DNA of 64,000 nucleotides, taken from assembly GCF_024171605.1 (NCBI RefSeq), contig NZ_JALKAA010000002.1:744001-808000 (forward strand), read 5' to 3'. The stretch is from Pontibacter sp. HSC-36F09. Lineage in GTDB: Bacteria > Bacteroidota > Bacteroidia > Cytophagales > Hymenobacteraceae. The notes under the pieces were generated by a model that was not told the DNA's origin, searched no databases, and was given only the letters and a program-made list of their open reading frames with translations. Both the position numbers and the translations under genes were made by a program. Within the stretch, counting starts at the first letter, position 1; each line of letters starts with the position of its first letter. Below, one piece after another: positions 24,935-34,600 of the stretch.

Positions 24935-25304
24935 ACACTCCCTGGCTAAATATTGTAATATAACTATTCTTTATGAAGGTATAAATTTAGCTATACCCCA
25001 GGAATAGTCCAAACATTAAATGCGAAACTTAAGCTTGAGGGCACCGACATCCTCAAAACTTTATGCGCTTTGATTTTAAACCAACATTGGTAGCTATGCA
25101 TAAGGTTTCGGTACTTCTCAAATGTTTCGAGTTTTTTCAAAGTTAATTCCGCAAGCCTTTCACTACCAAAAACTTGCAACGGGTATGTTGCCTAAACAAC
25201 GATAAAGAAATTATGTTTTTAGAGTAATCTAAAAAATAAGTATAAGCAAATCTAAACTTTCATTTAAGTTTGTCTCGTATTAACGAAGATAAGCCTATTA
25301 AAAA
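24935..25304. other. Intergenic region upstream of the TonB receptor
   Basis: A/T-rich 370 bp between divergent genes. TTGAGG (25035-25040) and CCTCAA (25051-25056) form a small inverted repeat, and TAAGTTTG near 25265 resembles a -7 box for the receptor gene but lacks a matching -33 TTTG. A 62-codon frame on the minus strand was not accepted as a gene. Confidence 0.4.
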
Positions 25305-27557
25305 ATGAAGAACCTATACCTGATTTGTATCTTGTTAGTGATTCCCACCATTGTGAATGCTCAAACCGGCAAAATAAGGGGACACGCAGTGGCGGGTGAA
25401 TCGCCTGCTGCCTTTGCCAGCATTGGTCTGGTTGGGAGTAATGTTGGGACTACTGCTGATGAGAGAGGGTGGTTTGAACTGGACCAAGTGCCGGCCGGCG
25501 AACAAAAAATTAGCGTATCCGCAATCGGGTTTAGGGCGCAGGAATTGGCAGTAAAGGTAGAACCTGGCGGTGTAGCGACTGTGAAAGTCCGGTTGCAGCC
25601 CCAGGATGCCCGTTTGCGCGAAGTGGTCGTATCTGGCACCATGCGTGAAACGTATCTGCTGGAGTCGCCGGTGCCGGTGGAGGTCTATACCTCCAAGTAT
25701 TTTCAGAAGAATCCGACCCCGGCCATTTTCGAAGCGCTTGAAATTGTGAACGGGGTGCAGCCTCAGATCAACTGCAATGTGTGCGGCACCGGTGACATCC
25801 ACATCAACGGCATGGAAGGAGCCTATACCATGGTGCTGATAGACGGAATGCCGATCGTAAGTGCCCTCTCCACAGTATATGGTCTGAGTGGTATACCAAA
25901 CAGTCTGATTGAACGGGTAGAGGTAGTGAAGGGACCAGCCTCCACGCTGTATGGCTCGGAGGCGGTGGCAGGGCTCATCAACATCATCACCAAAAGTCCT
26001 GCTACGGCGCCTCGTCTTTCTGCCGACCTATTCTATACCTCACACCGGGAACTGAACGCCGATGTGGGGTATAGCAAACGCTGGAATGGTGTCTCGACCA
26101 TGCTGAGCACCAATTATTTCCGTTTTGATGACCGGCGCGATGTAAACAAAGATACTTTTACGGATATACCGTTGCAGCACCGCTTTTCGATTTTCAACAA
26201 ATGGAGCCTGAACCGTCCCCAGAACCGTGTGGCCAACCTGGCAGCTCGCTATTATTACGAAGACCGTTTTGGTGGAGAAATGCCCTGGCAGCCCGTGCAC
26301 CGTGGGGGAGATCAGGTATACGGCGAGTCGGTGTATACGAGTCGCTATGAAGTGCTGGGTAGTTACCAGTTGCCTATACCTGAGAACTTGCTGTTCAGCT
26401 TTTCTTATAATGATCATCAGCAGAATGCCGCTTACGGCGAGACAGCTTACAGAGGGCACCAGCGCGTTGGCTTTGGGCAGCTGGTATGGGACCGTGATCT
26501 TGGGGCAAAGCAGAAGCTGCTGCTGGGTGGAACCTACCGCTATACCTGGTACGATGATAACACACCCGCCACGCATCGGGGCGAAGATGACGAAAATCAG
26601 CCTGATCGCACCTCCCTGCCAGGGGCTTTTGCCCAGCACGAGTTCAAGGCTTCTGATAAGTTTACTTTGCTTTCCGGTTTGCGCTACGACTTTCATTCGG
26701 AACACGGGGGTATTTTTTCTCCACGACTAAGCATGCGCTGGGCACCTGACGAAGACAATATCTTCCGACTGAGTATGGGCAATGGCTATCGTGTGGTCAA
26801 CCTGTTCACCGAAGATCACGCCGCCCTGACGGGTGCCCGCGAAGTAGTTATCCGGAACGAGTTGAAGCCGGAGCAGTCTTACAACGCCAACCTGAATTAC
26901 CAGCGCTACATTCCGCTTGGCAGTGGATTTCTGAACCTGGAAGGGTCGGTTTTCTATACCTATTTCACAAACAAGATCATCGCTGATTTCCTAACGAAAA
27001 ACACGCAGATCTTCTACGACAACCTGAGCGGGCATGCCATTTCCAAAGGTATAGCCCTGAACACAGAACTGGCTTTTACGTTCCCGCTGCGCCTGCATGC
27101 TGGCGCTACCCTGATGGATGTATACCAGGTGCAGAACACAAGTGAGGGGAAGAAAGAGCGTATTCCGCAATTGCACGCACCACGTTTTTCGGGCACTTTT
27201 ACCGCATCCTACCAGCTCAGACATCTCGGCCTCACGCTCGACTACACGGGCAGTGTAAAAGGCCCAATGTACTTGCCGGTGCAGGAAAAAGATTTCAGAC
27301 CTGAGATGTCACCCTGGTTTAGTCTACAGAACCTGCAAGCTACCAAGACCATGGGAGAGGGGTTGGAGGTATACGGCGGCGTGAAAAACCTGTTCAATTT
27401 CATGCCCAAGCACCCGCTTATGCGCCCATTTGATCCATTTGACAAGCAAGTGGAGGTAGACAACCCTTACGTCTACAGCTTCGACACGGAGTACAACTAT
27501 GCGCCTATGCAGGGTCGGCGGTTTTTCCTGGGCATTCGCTATACCTTACCGCAATAG
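25305..27557 (+). CDS. TonB-dependent receptor
   Basis: A 750-residue outer-membrane receptor. A signal peptide ends at VNAQ (residue 20), followed by a carboxypeptidase-regulatory-like domain (residues 22-98, GKIRGHAVAGESPAAFASIG) and a TonB-box-like REVVVSGT. The plug begins near residue 115 and carries Cys157 and Cys160 in NCNVCGTGDIHING, then MVLIDGMPIV and VEVVKGPASTLYGSEAVAGL. The remaining 500 residues are a beta-barrel ending FFLGIRYTLPQ. The Cys-x-x-Cys plug motif recalls FecA/CirA-like receptors for metal complexes; the ligand is not known. It is a single gene with no SusD partner. Confidence 0.92.
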   Translation: MKNLYLICILLVIPTIVNAQTGKIRGHAVAGESPAAFASIGLVGSNVGTTADERGWFELDQVPAGEQKISVSAIGFRAQELAVKVEPGGVATVKVRLQPQDARLREVVVSGTMRETYLLESPVPVEVYTSKYFQKNPTPAIFEALEIVNGVQPQINCNVCGTGDIHINGMEGAYTMVLIDGMPIVSALSTVYGLSGIPNSLIERVEVVKGPASTLYGSEAVAGLINIITKSPATAPRLSADLFYTSHRELNADVGYSKRWNGVSTMLSTNYFRFDDRRDVNKDTFTDIPLQHRFSIFNKWSLNRPQNRVANLAARYYYEDRFGGEMPWQPVHRGGDQVYGESVYTSRYEVLGSYQLPIPENLLFSFSYNDHQQNAAYGETAYRGHQRVGFGQLVWDRDLGAKQKLLLGGTYRYTWYDDNTPATHRGEDDENQPDRTSLPGAFAQHEFKASDKFTLLSGLRYDFHSEHGGIFSPRLSMRWAPDEDNIFRLSMGNGYRVVNLFTEDHAALTGAREVVIRNELKPEQSYNANLNYQRYIPLGSGFLNLEGSVFYTYFTNKIIADFLTKNTQIFYDNLSGHAISKGIALNTELAFTFPLRLHAGATLMDVYQVQNTSEGKKERIPQLHAPRFSGTFTASYQLRHLGLTLDYTGSVKGPMYLPVQEKDFRPEMSPWFSLQNLQATKTMGEGLEVYGGVKNLFNFMPKHPLMRPFDPFDKQVEVDNPYVYSFDTEYNYAPMQGRRFFLGIRYTLPQ

Positions 27558-27671
27558 CTATCAGCCTGACTGTTTGGGGAATAAGCTATAGACTGCGATT
27601 GAGAAGCTGATCGTGTGTTAAAAAAGTGTACTTGTGAGAGTCTGGCAGTTGCAATTCTCAATTCTGCAGTA

Positions 27672-27679
27672 TACTTTTG
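27672..27679 (+). promoter_or_regulatory. -7 element of the tRNA-Leu promoter
   Basis: TACTTTTG 15 bp before the tRNA start; a GTTG about 20 bp further upstream is a poor -33 element. The -7 box is identical to those of the tRNA-Lys genes. Confidence 0.6.
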
Positions 27680-27694
27680 CAAACCTAATCAGCT

Positions 27695-27776
27695 GCGCAC
27701 GTGGTGAAACTGGTAGACACGCCATCTTGAGGGGGTGGTGCCTTCGGGTGTGGGAGTTCGAATCTCCCCGCGCGCA
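27695..27776 (+). tRNA. tRNA-Leu(GAG)
   Basis: An 82-nt class II tRNA: D arm GTG/CAC, anticodon stem CCATC/GGTGG around TTGAGGG (anticodon GAG), long variable arm TGCCTTCGGGTG, T arm GGGAG/CTCCC with TTCGAAT. The acceptor GCGCACG/CGCGCGC has one A-C mismatch at the fifth pair. CCA is not encoded. Confidence 0.95.
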
Positions 27777-27780
27777 CTCT

Positions 27781-27814
27781 AAAAGCTCTGTTCTTAACTG
27801 AATGGGGCTTTTTT
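27781..27814 (+). terminator. Weak terminator after tRNA-Leu
   Basis: AAAAGCTC and GGGCTTTTTT enclose a loose loop. The stem is short, but its position directly behind the tRNA and its T run support termination. Confidence 0.45.
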
Positions 27815-27842
27815 GCTTTTAAGGCCTGTTCAGGTATAGCTT

Positions 27843-28119
27843 ATGGCGCGAGCGTCCTCGCTCGTGACTATTATAGCGAGGCCTCTGGCCTAGGTATAGA
27901 TTTTTAGCTTTTGCCTTTCGCAGGTATAGGAACCTATGTTGTTCTATAGCTTGCCCTGGCCGGGCGGGCCTCACTTTTTGTCTTGACACAAAAAGTAAGC
28001 AAAAAGGTCAAGACTCCCCAAACTCGCTGAACGCTCGAACAGTGGGTAGTCGTAATGGTGCACCTGGCTAAAGCTTTCTGTTTCATAGCTTAAGGGGCAA
28101 GTTAGTCTTGCTATACCTG
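27843..28119 (+). repeat. Dispersed intergenic repeat A, copy 1
   Basis: About 277 bp that recur in the same orientation at 63556-63856. Shared blocks in order: ATGGCGCGAGCGTCCTCGCT, GGCCTCTGGC, CACTTTTTGTCTTGACACAA with AAAAAGTCAAGAC-like bases after it, ACTCGCTGAACGCTCGAACA, CGTAATGGTGCACC and AAGTTAGTCTTGCTATACCT. It contains nested hairpins and no open frame of note. Blocks are conserved while the spacers drift. Confidence 0.85.
27973..27996. repeat. Palindromic core of repeat A
   Basis: ACTTTTTGT and ACAAAAAGT enclose CTTGAC; in addition GTCTTGAC (27980-27987) pairs with GTCAAGAC (28007-28014), so two alternative hairpins are possible. The same core is present in the second copy near 63691. 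Confidence 0.8.
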
Positions 28120-28154
28120 CAAGTGGTGCGTGAAATATGTGTCAAATCCTACAG

Positions 28155-28490
28155 CACTTATACCTGTAAAATAGTAGTGGGTGAGATTCCCCTCTGGGGA
28201 GGGGCAGGGGTGGGTATAATCAGAAGGAGTAGCAAATTGCGGCAACTACAAAGCTATACCTGTAAGGTAGTAACGGCGGAAAGTCCCCCTTCGAAGGGGG
28301 CAGGGGGATGTTAATCGTGCACACAAAACCGGACCTACAACGCCTTTGCCTGTCAGATGGCAGCGGCAGGCTCCTTTCCCTGTTTTGGGGGTAGGGGCCC
28401 TCGATAAAAGGGCAAGGTTGGGATGGGGTGAAGTCCACAGGGGGTAGGGGCTCTATATAAAAGGAGGGTTAGGGAAGGTAATTTAATCCT
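28155..28490. repeat. Cluster of G-rich palindromic modules
   Basis: Two units offset by about 96 bp share TATACCTGTAA then a C-run/G-run palindrome (CCCCTCTGGGG; TCCCCCTTCGAAGGGGG) followed by CAGGGG and TTAATC or TATAATC. Two more degenerate G-rich units follow (GGGGGTAGGGGCCCTCGATA; CAGGGGGTAGGGGCTCTATA). No gene is seen in the stretch from 27777 to 28530. Confidence 0.65.
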
Positions 28491-28530
28491 GTTAATCCTT
28501 GAAGAAGGGGCCCTATGTATAGATTTTGAC

Positions 28531-30102
28531 TTATACCTTCCTTTCGAACGGATTCTCAGGCTTCACCAGCATCACCTGTTCACGCTCTACAACTACAGCG
28601 CCTGCGGGGGCGCCTTTGGGCTTGCGAACCCATTTCTTTGGAGTATAAAGCACAGGGCAGAGCGAGTCGCTTTTGCGTTTGCTGTAGTAGGCGGCCAGTT
28701 GAGCGGCTTTTTCGAGCACGGTGGCAGGTATAGCTTTGCCAGCCTGGTACTTGATCACCACATGCGAGCCCGATACGTCTTTGGCATGCAGCCAGATGTC
28801 CTCTTTGTAGGTATGGCGCTGCGTGAGCAGGTCGTTGTTCTGGGCGCTTTTGCCAACTAGTATCTTAAAACCTTCTGTCTCAAATAGGCGGAATGGCGCT
28901 TCCTGCTGGGCTTGCTGTTTAGTGGTGAGCAGATGGGCGTACTCTTTCAGGTATAGCTTGAGCGCTTTGTAGGTCTTGGCCTCATCCAATGCCTGCAGGG
29001 CGTCTTCCAGTACAATGGCTTCCTCAAGTTTGCGCTCTTGCCGCTCCTCAAGTTGATTGATCTCCACGTGTTGCTTCTTGGCTTTGCGGTACAGGCGCTC
29101 GGCTTGTTTCTGGGGTGTCTCCGTGGCCTTGAGCTTGAACTTACGCTGTCGGTCGGTATAGAAGTCGTAGAGCTCTACTTCGGTGGCGCGCGGCGGAATA
29201 TTGGTCAGATTAGCCATGATGATATCGGCGATCTGGGAGTAGGAGCGGCCGTGGCGTAACTCGTGCAGACGGGCTTCTGTTTGCTCCAGTATCGCCTGTG
29301 TGGCGCGCTGCTTTTTAAGAAGCTGCTGCTGCGTCTGTTCAAAGAGCTGTTCAAAGCCGGTTTCACTCAGGTAGCTGCGGGTAAAGCCGTTCAGGGCCTC
29401 GATTGGGTTGTCGTATACCTGCAGCACTTCACCTAATTGGAGCAGCGAGAGCCGCAACTTGCCGTTGAGTCTGATGACGTAGTATGCTTCCGGTGCCTCA
29501 AGTTGCTCGAGCATGGCCTGCACCAGTTCCCATTTTTCTTCGAGCGATGCGTTGCTATACCCTAGCTGCTCCAGGTATAGTGCGGGCAGGTCGCCGAAGG
29601 TCGGGTATACTTTCTTGAGATTTCCATCAACAGCGACAAATGCCTCAAAGTTCTGTCGGATGGGCCGGTTCATCTGCAGTGGGTTTAGCTCCAGGTCGGC
29701 ACCGAATTTTTTGTGAAAGGGCTTAAGCGGCTCGTCGCCACGAAAAAGCACGATGTTAGAGCGGTTGCCGAAAAGTTTGAAAAGTAAGATATAGCCCTTG
29801 CTTAACTTCAAATAGAAGCTTCGTTCGTTCAGGTGCTGCACCACATCCTGCACGGTTTTTTCAAGTAGCTCACCAAACAGATTGATCGTATTAGCCCTGG
29901 CCCTCTTAAATTCAGTCGGAAAGGAAAGTGACGAAAAGTGCGAAGTAAGTGCAGCACGGATGTACAGCTCCTGCTCACCAGCAGCAAAACCAATGACCAA
30001 TTCGTCCTTGTTCTGACTGAAGCAGGTAATCACTTCCATCCCCACCAGCTGACTTCGCAGTTGTTCGGAAAGTTGCCTTAAAAAGTAGTAATTCTGGTGC
30101 AT
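28531..30102 (-). CDS. NFACT family protein (RqcH/FbpA-like)
   Basis: A 523-residue protein of the NFACT group. The N-terminal 200 residues form a degenerate NFACT-N domain, residues about 260-400 are coiled-coil and Lys/Arg/Gln-rich (QQQLLKKQRATQAILEQTE), and the C-terminus is an NFACT-R (DUF814) domain with DIWLHAKDVSGSHVVIKYQ and WVRKPKGAPAGAVVVERE. In Bacillus, RqcH recruits Ala-tRNA to stalled 50S subunits for C-terminal tailing; the conserved Asp-x-Trp-Leu-His is kept here. The role in rescue is inferred from the family. It stands alone. Confidence 0.85.
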   Translation of the reverse strand: MHQNYYFLRQLSEQLRSQLVGMEVITCFSQNKDELVIGFAAGEQELYIRAALTSHFSSLSFPTEFKRARANTINLFGELLEKTVQDVVQHLNERSFYLKLSKGYILLFKLFGNRSNIVLFRGDEPLKPFHKKFGADLELNPLQMNRPIRQNFEAFVAVDGNLKKVYPTFGDLPALYLEQLGYSNASLEEKWELVQAMLEQLEAPEAYYVIRLNGKLRLSLLQLGEVLQVYDNPIEALNGFTRSYLSETGFEQLFEQTQQQLLKKQRATQAILEQTEARLHELRHGRSYSQIADIIMANLTNIPPRATEVELYDFYTDRQRKFKLKATETPQKQAERLYRKAKKQHVEINQLEERQERKLEEAIVLEDALQALDEAKTYKALKLYLKEYAHLLTTKQQAQQEAPFRLFETEGFKILVGKSAQNNDLLTQRHTYKEDIWLHAKDVSGSHVVIKYQAGKAIPATVLEKAAQLAAYYSKRKSDSLCPVLYTPKKWVRKPKGAPAGAVVVEREQVMLVKPENPFERKV

Positions 30103-30103
30103 G

Positions 30104-30245
30104 AGCTAAAATGACAAAGGACTATTTGACGAAAGACAAAAGATAACTGCCCGAAAAAGGAAAGTAGAAAGAATCCGATTAGACATTCTATCAAGACTTA
30201 TTCTTTAATTCTTTTGAAATAGTCTTCTGTCTTATGTCAGGAAGC
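30104..30245. repeat. Intergenic element with terminal inverted repeats (copy 3)
   Basis: Left end ATGACAAAGGACTATTTGAC, right end the complement of TGACATAAGACAGAAGACTA. It shares its ends with the elements at 12611 and 14790, but the central hairpin is different, formed loosely by AAGAAT/ATTCTT. Confidence 0.5.
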
Positions 30246-30260
30246 CAAAGAATCTCCAAA

Positions 30261-31022
30261 CTATACCTCAATCTGCAGACCGTCGTAGCCTAGTCGGATA
30301 AAGTCGGGGAGGGTGAGTTCTACTTCGCGGTGAAGGCCCAGGAGGTGACTGATATGGGTCAGGTAGGCGCGTTCCGGTTGCAGGTCCTCGAGCAGCTCAA
30401 CAGCCTCTTGTAGCGAAAAGTGCGAAATGTGCGGCTCTTGGCGCAGGGCATTGAGCACGATCACTTTGGAGCCTCTCACTTTTTCTTTTTCAGCTTCCGA
30501 AATGTAGTTGGCGTCGGTAATGTAAGTGAAGTCCCCCACACGGTAACCCAGCACGGGCAGTTTGTAGTGCTTCACCCGAATCGGTATAAAATGGACGCCT
30601 TCCACTTCGAAAGGTTCCTCCGTAATCGGGCGGAGCTCCACCCGGGGGATGCCGGGGTACTGTATACCTGAAAAGATGTAGGCAAACTCCCGTTTGAGCT
30701 GTTCCAGCACACGTTCCTCACCGTAGAGGGGCATGTCTTTGTGCTGCGAGAAGTTGTAGGCGCGGATATCGTCGAGACCGGCGGTGTGGTCTTTGTGCTC
30801 GTGGGTAAACACCAGGGCATCGAGCGTGCGGATACGTTCGCGCAGCACCTGCTGGCGGAAATCGGGACCGGAGTCGATGATGATGCTCTTGCCGTTTACC
30901 TGCAAATGCACCGATACCCGTAGCCTTTTGTCCCTGTAATCAACAGATCGGCACACTTCGCAGGAGCAACCGATAACCGGTACGCCCTGCGAAGTGCCCG
31001 TGCCTAAAAGCGTTACTTTCAA
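30261..31022 (-). CDS. MBL-fold metallo-hydrolase (PhnP-like)
   Basis: A 253-residue metallo-beta-lactamase-fold enzyme. The metal site THEHKDH is at His74, His76, Asp78 and His79, with further ligands in TDAN and the C-terminal THISHLLG. A Cys cluster GCSCEVC (19-24) as in PhnP-type phosphodiesterases binds structural zinc. The start is a TTG at 31022: it overlaps the TGA of the upstream 91-residue gene (TTGA) and yields the conserved KVTLLGTGTSQG start, with no nearby ATG. It is the last gene of the kinase operon by order. Confidence 0.87.
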   Translation of the reverse strand: MKVTLLGTGTSQGVPVIGCSCEVCRSVDYRDKRLRVSVHLQVNGKSIIIDSGPDFRQQVLRERIRTLDALVFTHEHKDHTAGLDDIRAYNFSQHKDMPLYGEERVLEQLKREFAYIFSGIQYPGIPRVELRPITEEPFEVEGVHFIPIRVKHYKLPVLGYRVGDFTYITDANYISEAEKEKVRGSKVIVLNALRQEPHISHFSLQEAVELLEDLQPERAYLTHISHLLGLHREVELTLPDFIRLGYDGLQIEV

Positions 31023-31294
31023 TTGGTTCTTTCCTGGTTGCGAATGTCCTGGTAAAGCTGTCGGTTCTTTTCGCTCAGCAGGCTTTCATCTACCGTGATG
31101 GTTCTCAGAATGTCATACAGGCAATTGATCTTCCCCTCCAGACTGAAGTACTTGTTCACGACAGCCACCTTCATGTCTTTGAGCACACAGTAGCCCGCTT
31201 TAAAATTTCCCTTCTCGTAGCGCAGCACAAAATCCGACTCCGCAAAAATATCCTCCAGCTTATTTAAAAATGGCCGCGTGTACTTCAGCTCCAT
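31019..31294 (-). CDS. Hypothetical protein in the kinase operon
   Basis: A 91-residue soluble protein (LKYTRPFLNKLEDIFAESDF, FKAGYCVLKDMKVAVVNKYF, QDIRNQERTN). The type is seen in Bacteroidota next to hydrolases, but no function is known to me. It starts immediately after the stop of the response-regulator gene and its own stop overlaps the next start, so it is translationally coupled on both sides. Confidence 0.75.
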   Translation of the reverse strand: MELKYTRPFLNKLEDIFAESDFVLRYEKGNFKAGYCVLKDMKVAVVNKYFSLEGKINCLYDILRTITVDESLLSEKNRQLYQDIRNQERTN

Positions 31295-31678
31295 CTACAA
31301 CTCGCCGGTGTGCTTCTTTACGGTCTGTACCAGCATGTCGAAATCAAGTGGCTTTGGCAGGTATTCGTTGATGCCCACTTCCTTGAAGTCTTCCATGGTA
31401 TAGTTGTTGGCGTTGCCGGTCACCGCAATGATCGGAATGTTGGAGATTTGCTCGTCTTTGTGCGCGCGGATTTCCTTAGAGCACTCCATACCGTTCTTGA
31501 TCGGGATGTTGAGGTCCATCAGGATGGCGTCGATCTTGTTGTTTTCTACCTGTTTGATCACTTCGCTGCCATTCTTGGCCGTGAGGATCTTGTAGTTTTG
31601 AAGCTCCAGGATTTTCTTTGTCAGGTTCAGGATCACGGAGCTGTCCTCTGCGATCAGGATGGTCTTGTTGTCTGCCAT
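31295..31678 (-). CDS. Single-domain response regulator (CheY-like)
   Basis: A 127-residue stand-alone receiver domain. Acidic pocket in LIAEDSSV, the phosphoacceptor Asp in AILMDLNIPIKNG, Thr in IAVTGNA and Lys in YLPKPLD are all present. There is no output domain, so it acts through protein partners. It lies 12 bp after the hybrid kinase gene and is its likely phosphorelay partner. Confidence 0.93.
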   Translation of the reverse strand: MADNKTILIAEDSSVILNLTKKILELQNYKILTAKNGSEVIKQVENNKIDAILMDLNIPIKNGMECSKEIRAHKDEQISNIPIIAVTGNANNYTMEDFKEVGINEYLPKPLDFDMLVQTVKKHTGEL

Positions 31679-31690
31679 GGGATTAATAAA

Positions 31691-34600
31691 CTATATAATG
31701 ATCTCTTTATAAGTTTTGCGGTAGTTTTCGTATTGGGCCAGCAGCTTCGCAAAGTTATTTCCTACGTTATCGTACTGGTCATGTTTGATATCATGCTCCA
31801 GGATTTTGGCTAGCTCGGCCACCTGGTTGATGCCAAGTGTAAAGCCGGTTCCCTTTAGCTGATGCAATGTACTTAAAATACTTTTGTATTGTTGTGCCTC
31901 CAACTCTTTTTTGGCCTCTTCGAGCAATTCGCCGGCTTCCTGCTCAAATTCCACATACAGTTGGAGGGCAAACTCCGATCCACCGATCTCTCTGAGCTGC
32001 TCTGTTATGGCCAGGTCAATCACAGGTATAGCATCAGCCCCGGACTCATCATTAACTGCAGTAGTTAATCCGGCAGCGTCGTCGCGCCTATAATTCTGCT
32101 CGTGCCAGCGCATGATCACTTTATAGAGATCAGAGCTCTTGACCGGCTTGGAAATGTAATCGTCCATACCCTGGCTCATGAATTTCTCAGCGTCTTCACG
32201 CATCGAGTAGGCAGTCATGGCTACTATGGGCGGACAGTCCCTGCCAAGTTTCTCTTTGAGGATGGTTGTGGCCGTCACGCCGTCCATCTCCGGCATCTGG
32301 ATGTCCATGAACACCATGTCATAGCCGTTGTTAAGGGCTCTGTCGATGGCCTCGTAGCCGTTGGACGCCACATCTGTGCGGCAGCCTAGTCGCTCCAGCA
32401 GCTTAAAGGCCACCTTCTGGTTGATCTGGTTGTCGTCTACCAGCAGCACGTAAGGAGAGAATTCCAGCACCTCGGCTTCGGCATTCTGCAATTGCATACG
32501 CTGCAGCTGTGCCTCCACTTCCTCATTGTTGGCTTTTTTTACTTTTATCGTGAACCAGAAGGTACTGCCATCGTTTGGTTTGGACTCTACCCCGATATCA
32601 CCGCCAAGTAAGTGCGTGAGCTGCCTCGAGATGGCCAGACCGAGACCAGTGCCGCCAAAGGTTTTGGTAGAGGAATTGTCAAGCTGCGTGAAGTCTGTAA
32701 AAAGCAGTCGCTGGTCGTCTTCGGATATACCTATACCGGAGTCTTTCACGCGAACCTTCAGTTTATATTCCTGGCCGTTTTTCAATGGCTCGGCATCTAC
32801 GTGTATGCTCACCTCGCCCTCGTTCGTAAACTTGATGGCGTTGGAGGTGAGGTTGGAAAGCACCTGTAGGAAGCGTGTCTCGTCAGTGAGCACGTAGCGC
32901 GGCGTTCTCGGGGTAACGGTATAGGTAAAATTCAGGTCTTTCTGCTGGGCCCGGTTCGCAAAGAGTGAGTGAATCTTATTGAGCGTGTCGTGCACATCCA
33001 CACCGCTCTCGTGCAGCACGAGCTTGCCGGCCTGCATTTTCGAGAGGTCCAGTATGTCGTTCAGTATCGCGAGCAGGGCATCCGATGATTTGCGCAGCGT
33101 ATCGATGTACTCTTTTTGCTCCTCGTCGCTGACGATCTGGCTTAGCAGGTCGATCATACCGATGATGCCGTTCATTGGTGTGCGCAGCTCGTGGCTCATG
33201 TTGGCCAGGAATTGTGTTTTCACCTTCAGCAGGTTTTCCGCTTCTTCCTTGGCTTTGAGCAGGGCTACCTGCGTGCGCTTCAGTTCTGACACATCGCGCA
33301 GCACACCCTCCATACCTGCCGGATTTCCCTCCTGGTCATAGGTCAGGCGTGCGTCGAGCAGTACGGTTTTGGTGGAGCCGTCCTTGCAGATCATCTCAAT
33401 CTCAAAGTCACGTATGCTCTCTTGTTCCAGTACCCGCTCTTTTACCAGCACCCGGTCAGCAGCATTGGCATAAAGCTGTTCCGATGAGATACGCTGAACC
33501 TCCTGTTCGTTATACCCCAGCAAGTTGTATACAGAAGGGCTGACCAGTTCAAACGCACCGCCCATGGTGGTGCGGTAGTACACATCCTGGAAGGACTCGA
33601 ATATACTGCGGAATTTCACTTCACTCTGAGCCAGTGCCAGCTGCGAGCGCTTCTTATCCGTGATATCGAGGGCTATACCTGAAATCTCTTCAAAGCTTCC
33701 GTCCTCCAGGTAGATCGGGTTGAGGTATACCTCGCGCCAGCTTTCCGGATTGTGCAGATGTATCTCAAAGTGCTGTGGCTGCCCCTGAAAGGCCTGTAAG
33801 TACTTGTCTTTCCAGAACTCAAACGAGCTTTCGTGGAAGTTGAGCACCTCGTCGTCATTCAGCTTGCTGTAAAGCTCCAGTTCATGGCCGCTTCGGTTGA
33901 AGAAGGCGGTAGCAAAGTTCTTGTTAAAGGAAGTAAGCTCAAACTCCCGGTTGAGGGACCACATGTGGTGGGTCCCGGATTCAAAGATAGCGTTGAGCCG
34001 GGCGTTCTGATTGTTGATCTGCTCCTCGTTACGCTTGCGCTCAATGGCGAGTGCCACCTGGTTCGAGATAAAGTGCAGAATCTCGATGTCGGTGTGCACA
34101 TAGGCGTTCGGATCCTGGTAGTCCTGCAGCGTGATCACCCCGATGATGCGGTCGCCGATAGCCAGCGGTGAGCAGAGGATCACTTCAGGTATAGCACCGT
34201 GTAAAGTAATGTCCTGCTCTTTGGCCAGTTCCAGCAGCTCTGCCTTCTGCATGTAGAGCGGCTTGCCCGTCTCAATGATGTACTCTGACAAGCCATGCGA
34301 AAACGGCCGGCGCATCTGCGTTTTCGAGGATTTGTCCACAAACTGGTCCACCAGATAAGCGAAGTGCAGGTGGCGGTGGCTATCGTCGCAGAGGGCAATG
34401 TAAATGTTGCGTGTCTCGATGATCTTGCTCAGCTCGCGGTGGATGGCCGAGTAGAGCGAGTTCAGGTCCTTGCTGCTGATGGCCAGGTTCGCGATGCTGT
34501 AGTATACCTTCTGCAGGCGCTCCGCCTTGATGCGGTCGGTGATGTCGTGCAGGATGGCGCGCGTAGCCACCGGGCGGCCATCCTGCCAGCTGCAGGTAAT

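Noticed and set aside
24991..25179. 62-codon minus-strand frame in the receptor upstream region
   Set aside because: Looks faintly like a transposase scrap but is too short and A/T-rich to support.
28108..28438. 68- and 72-codon frames in the G-rich cluster
   Set aside because: They run through repeat modules and have no protein-like composition.
27781..28530. CRISPR array in the repeat-rich gap
   Set aside because: Repeats are few, of unequal length and spacing, and contain palindromes with drifting spacers; no cas gene is near.
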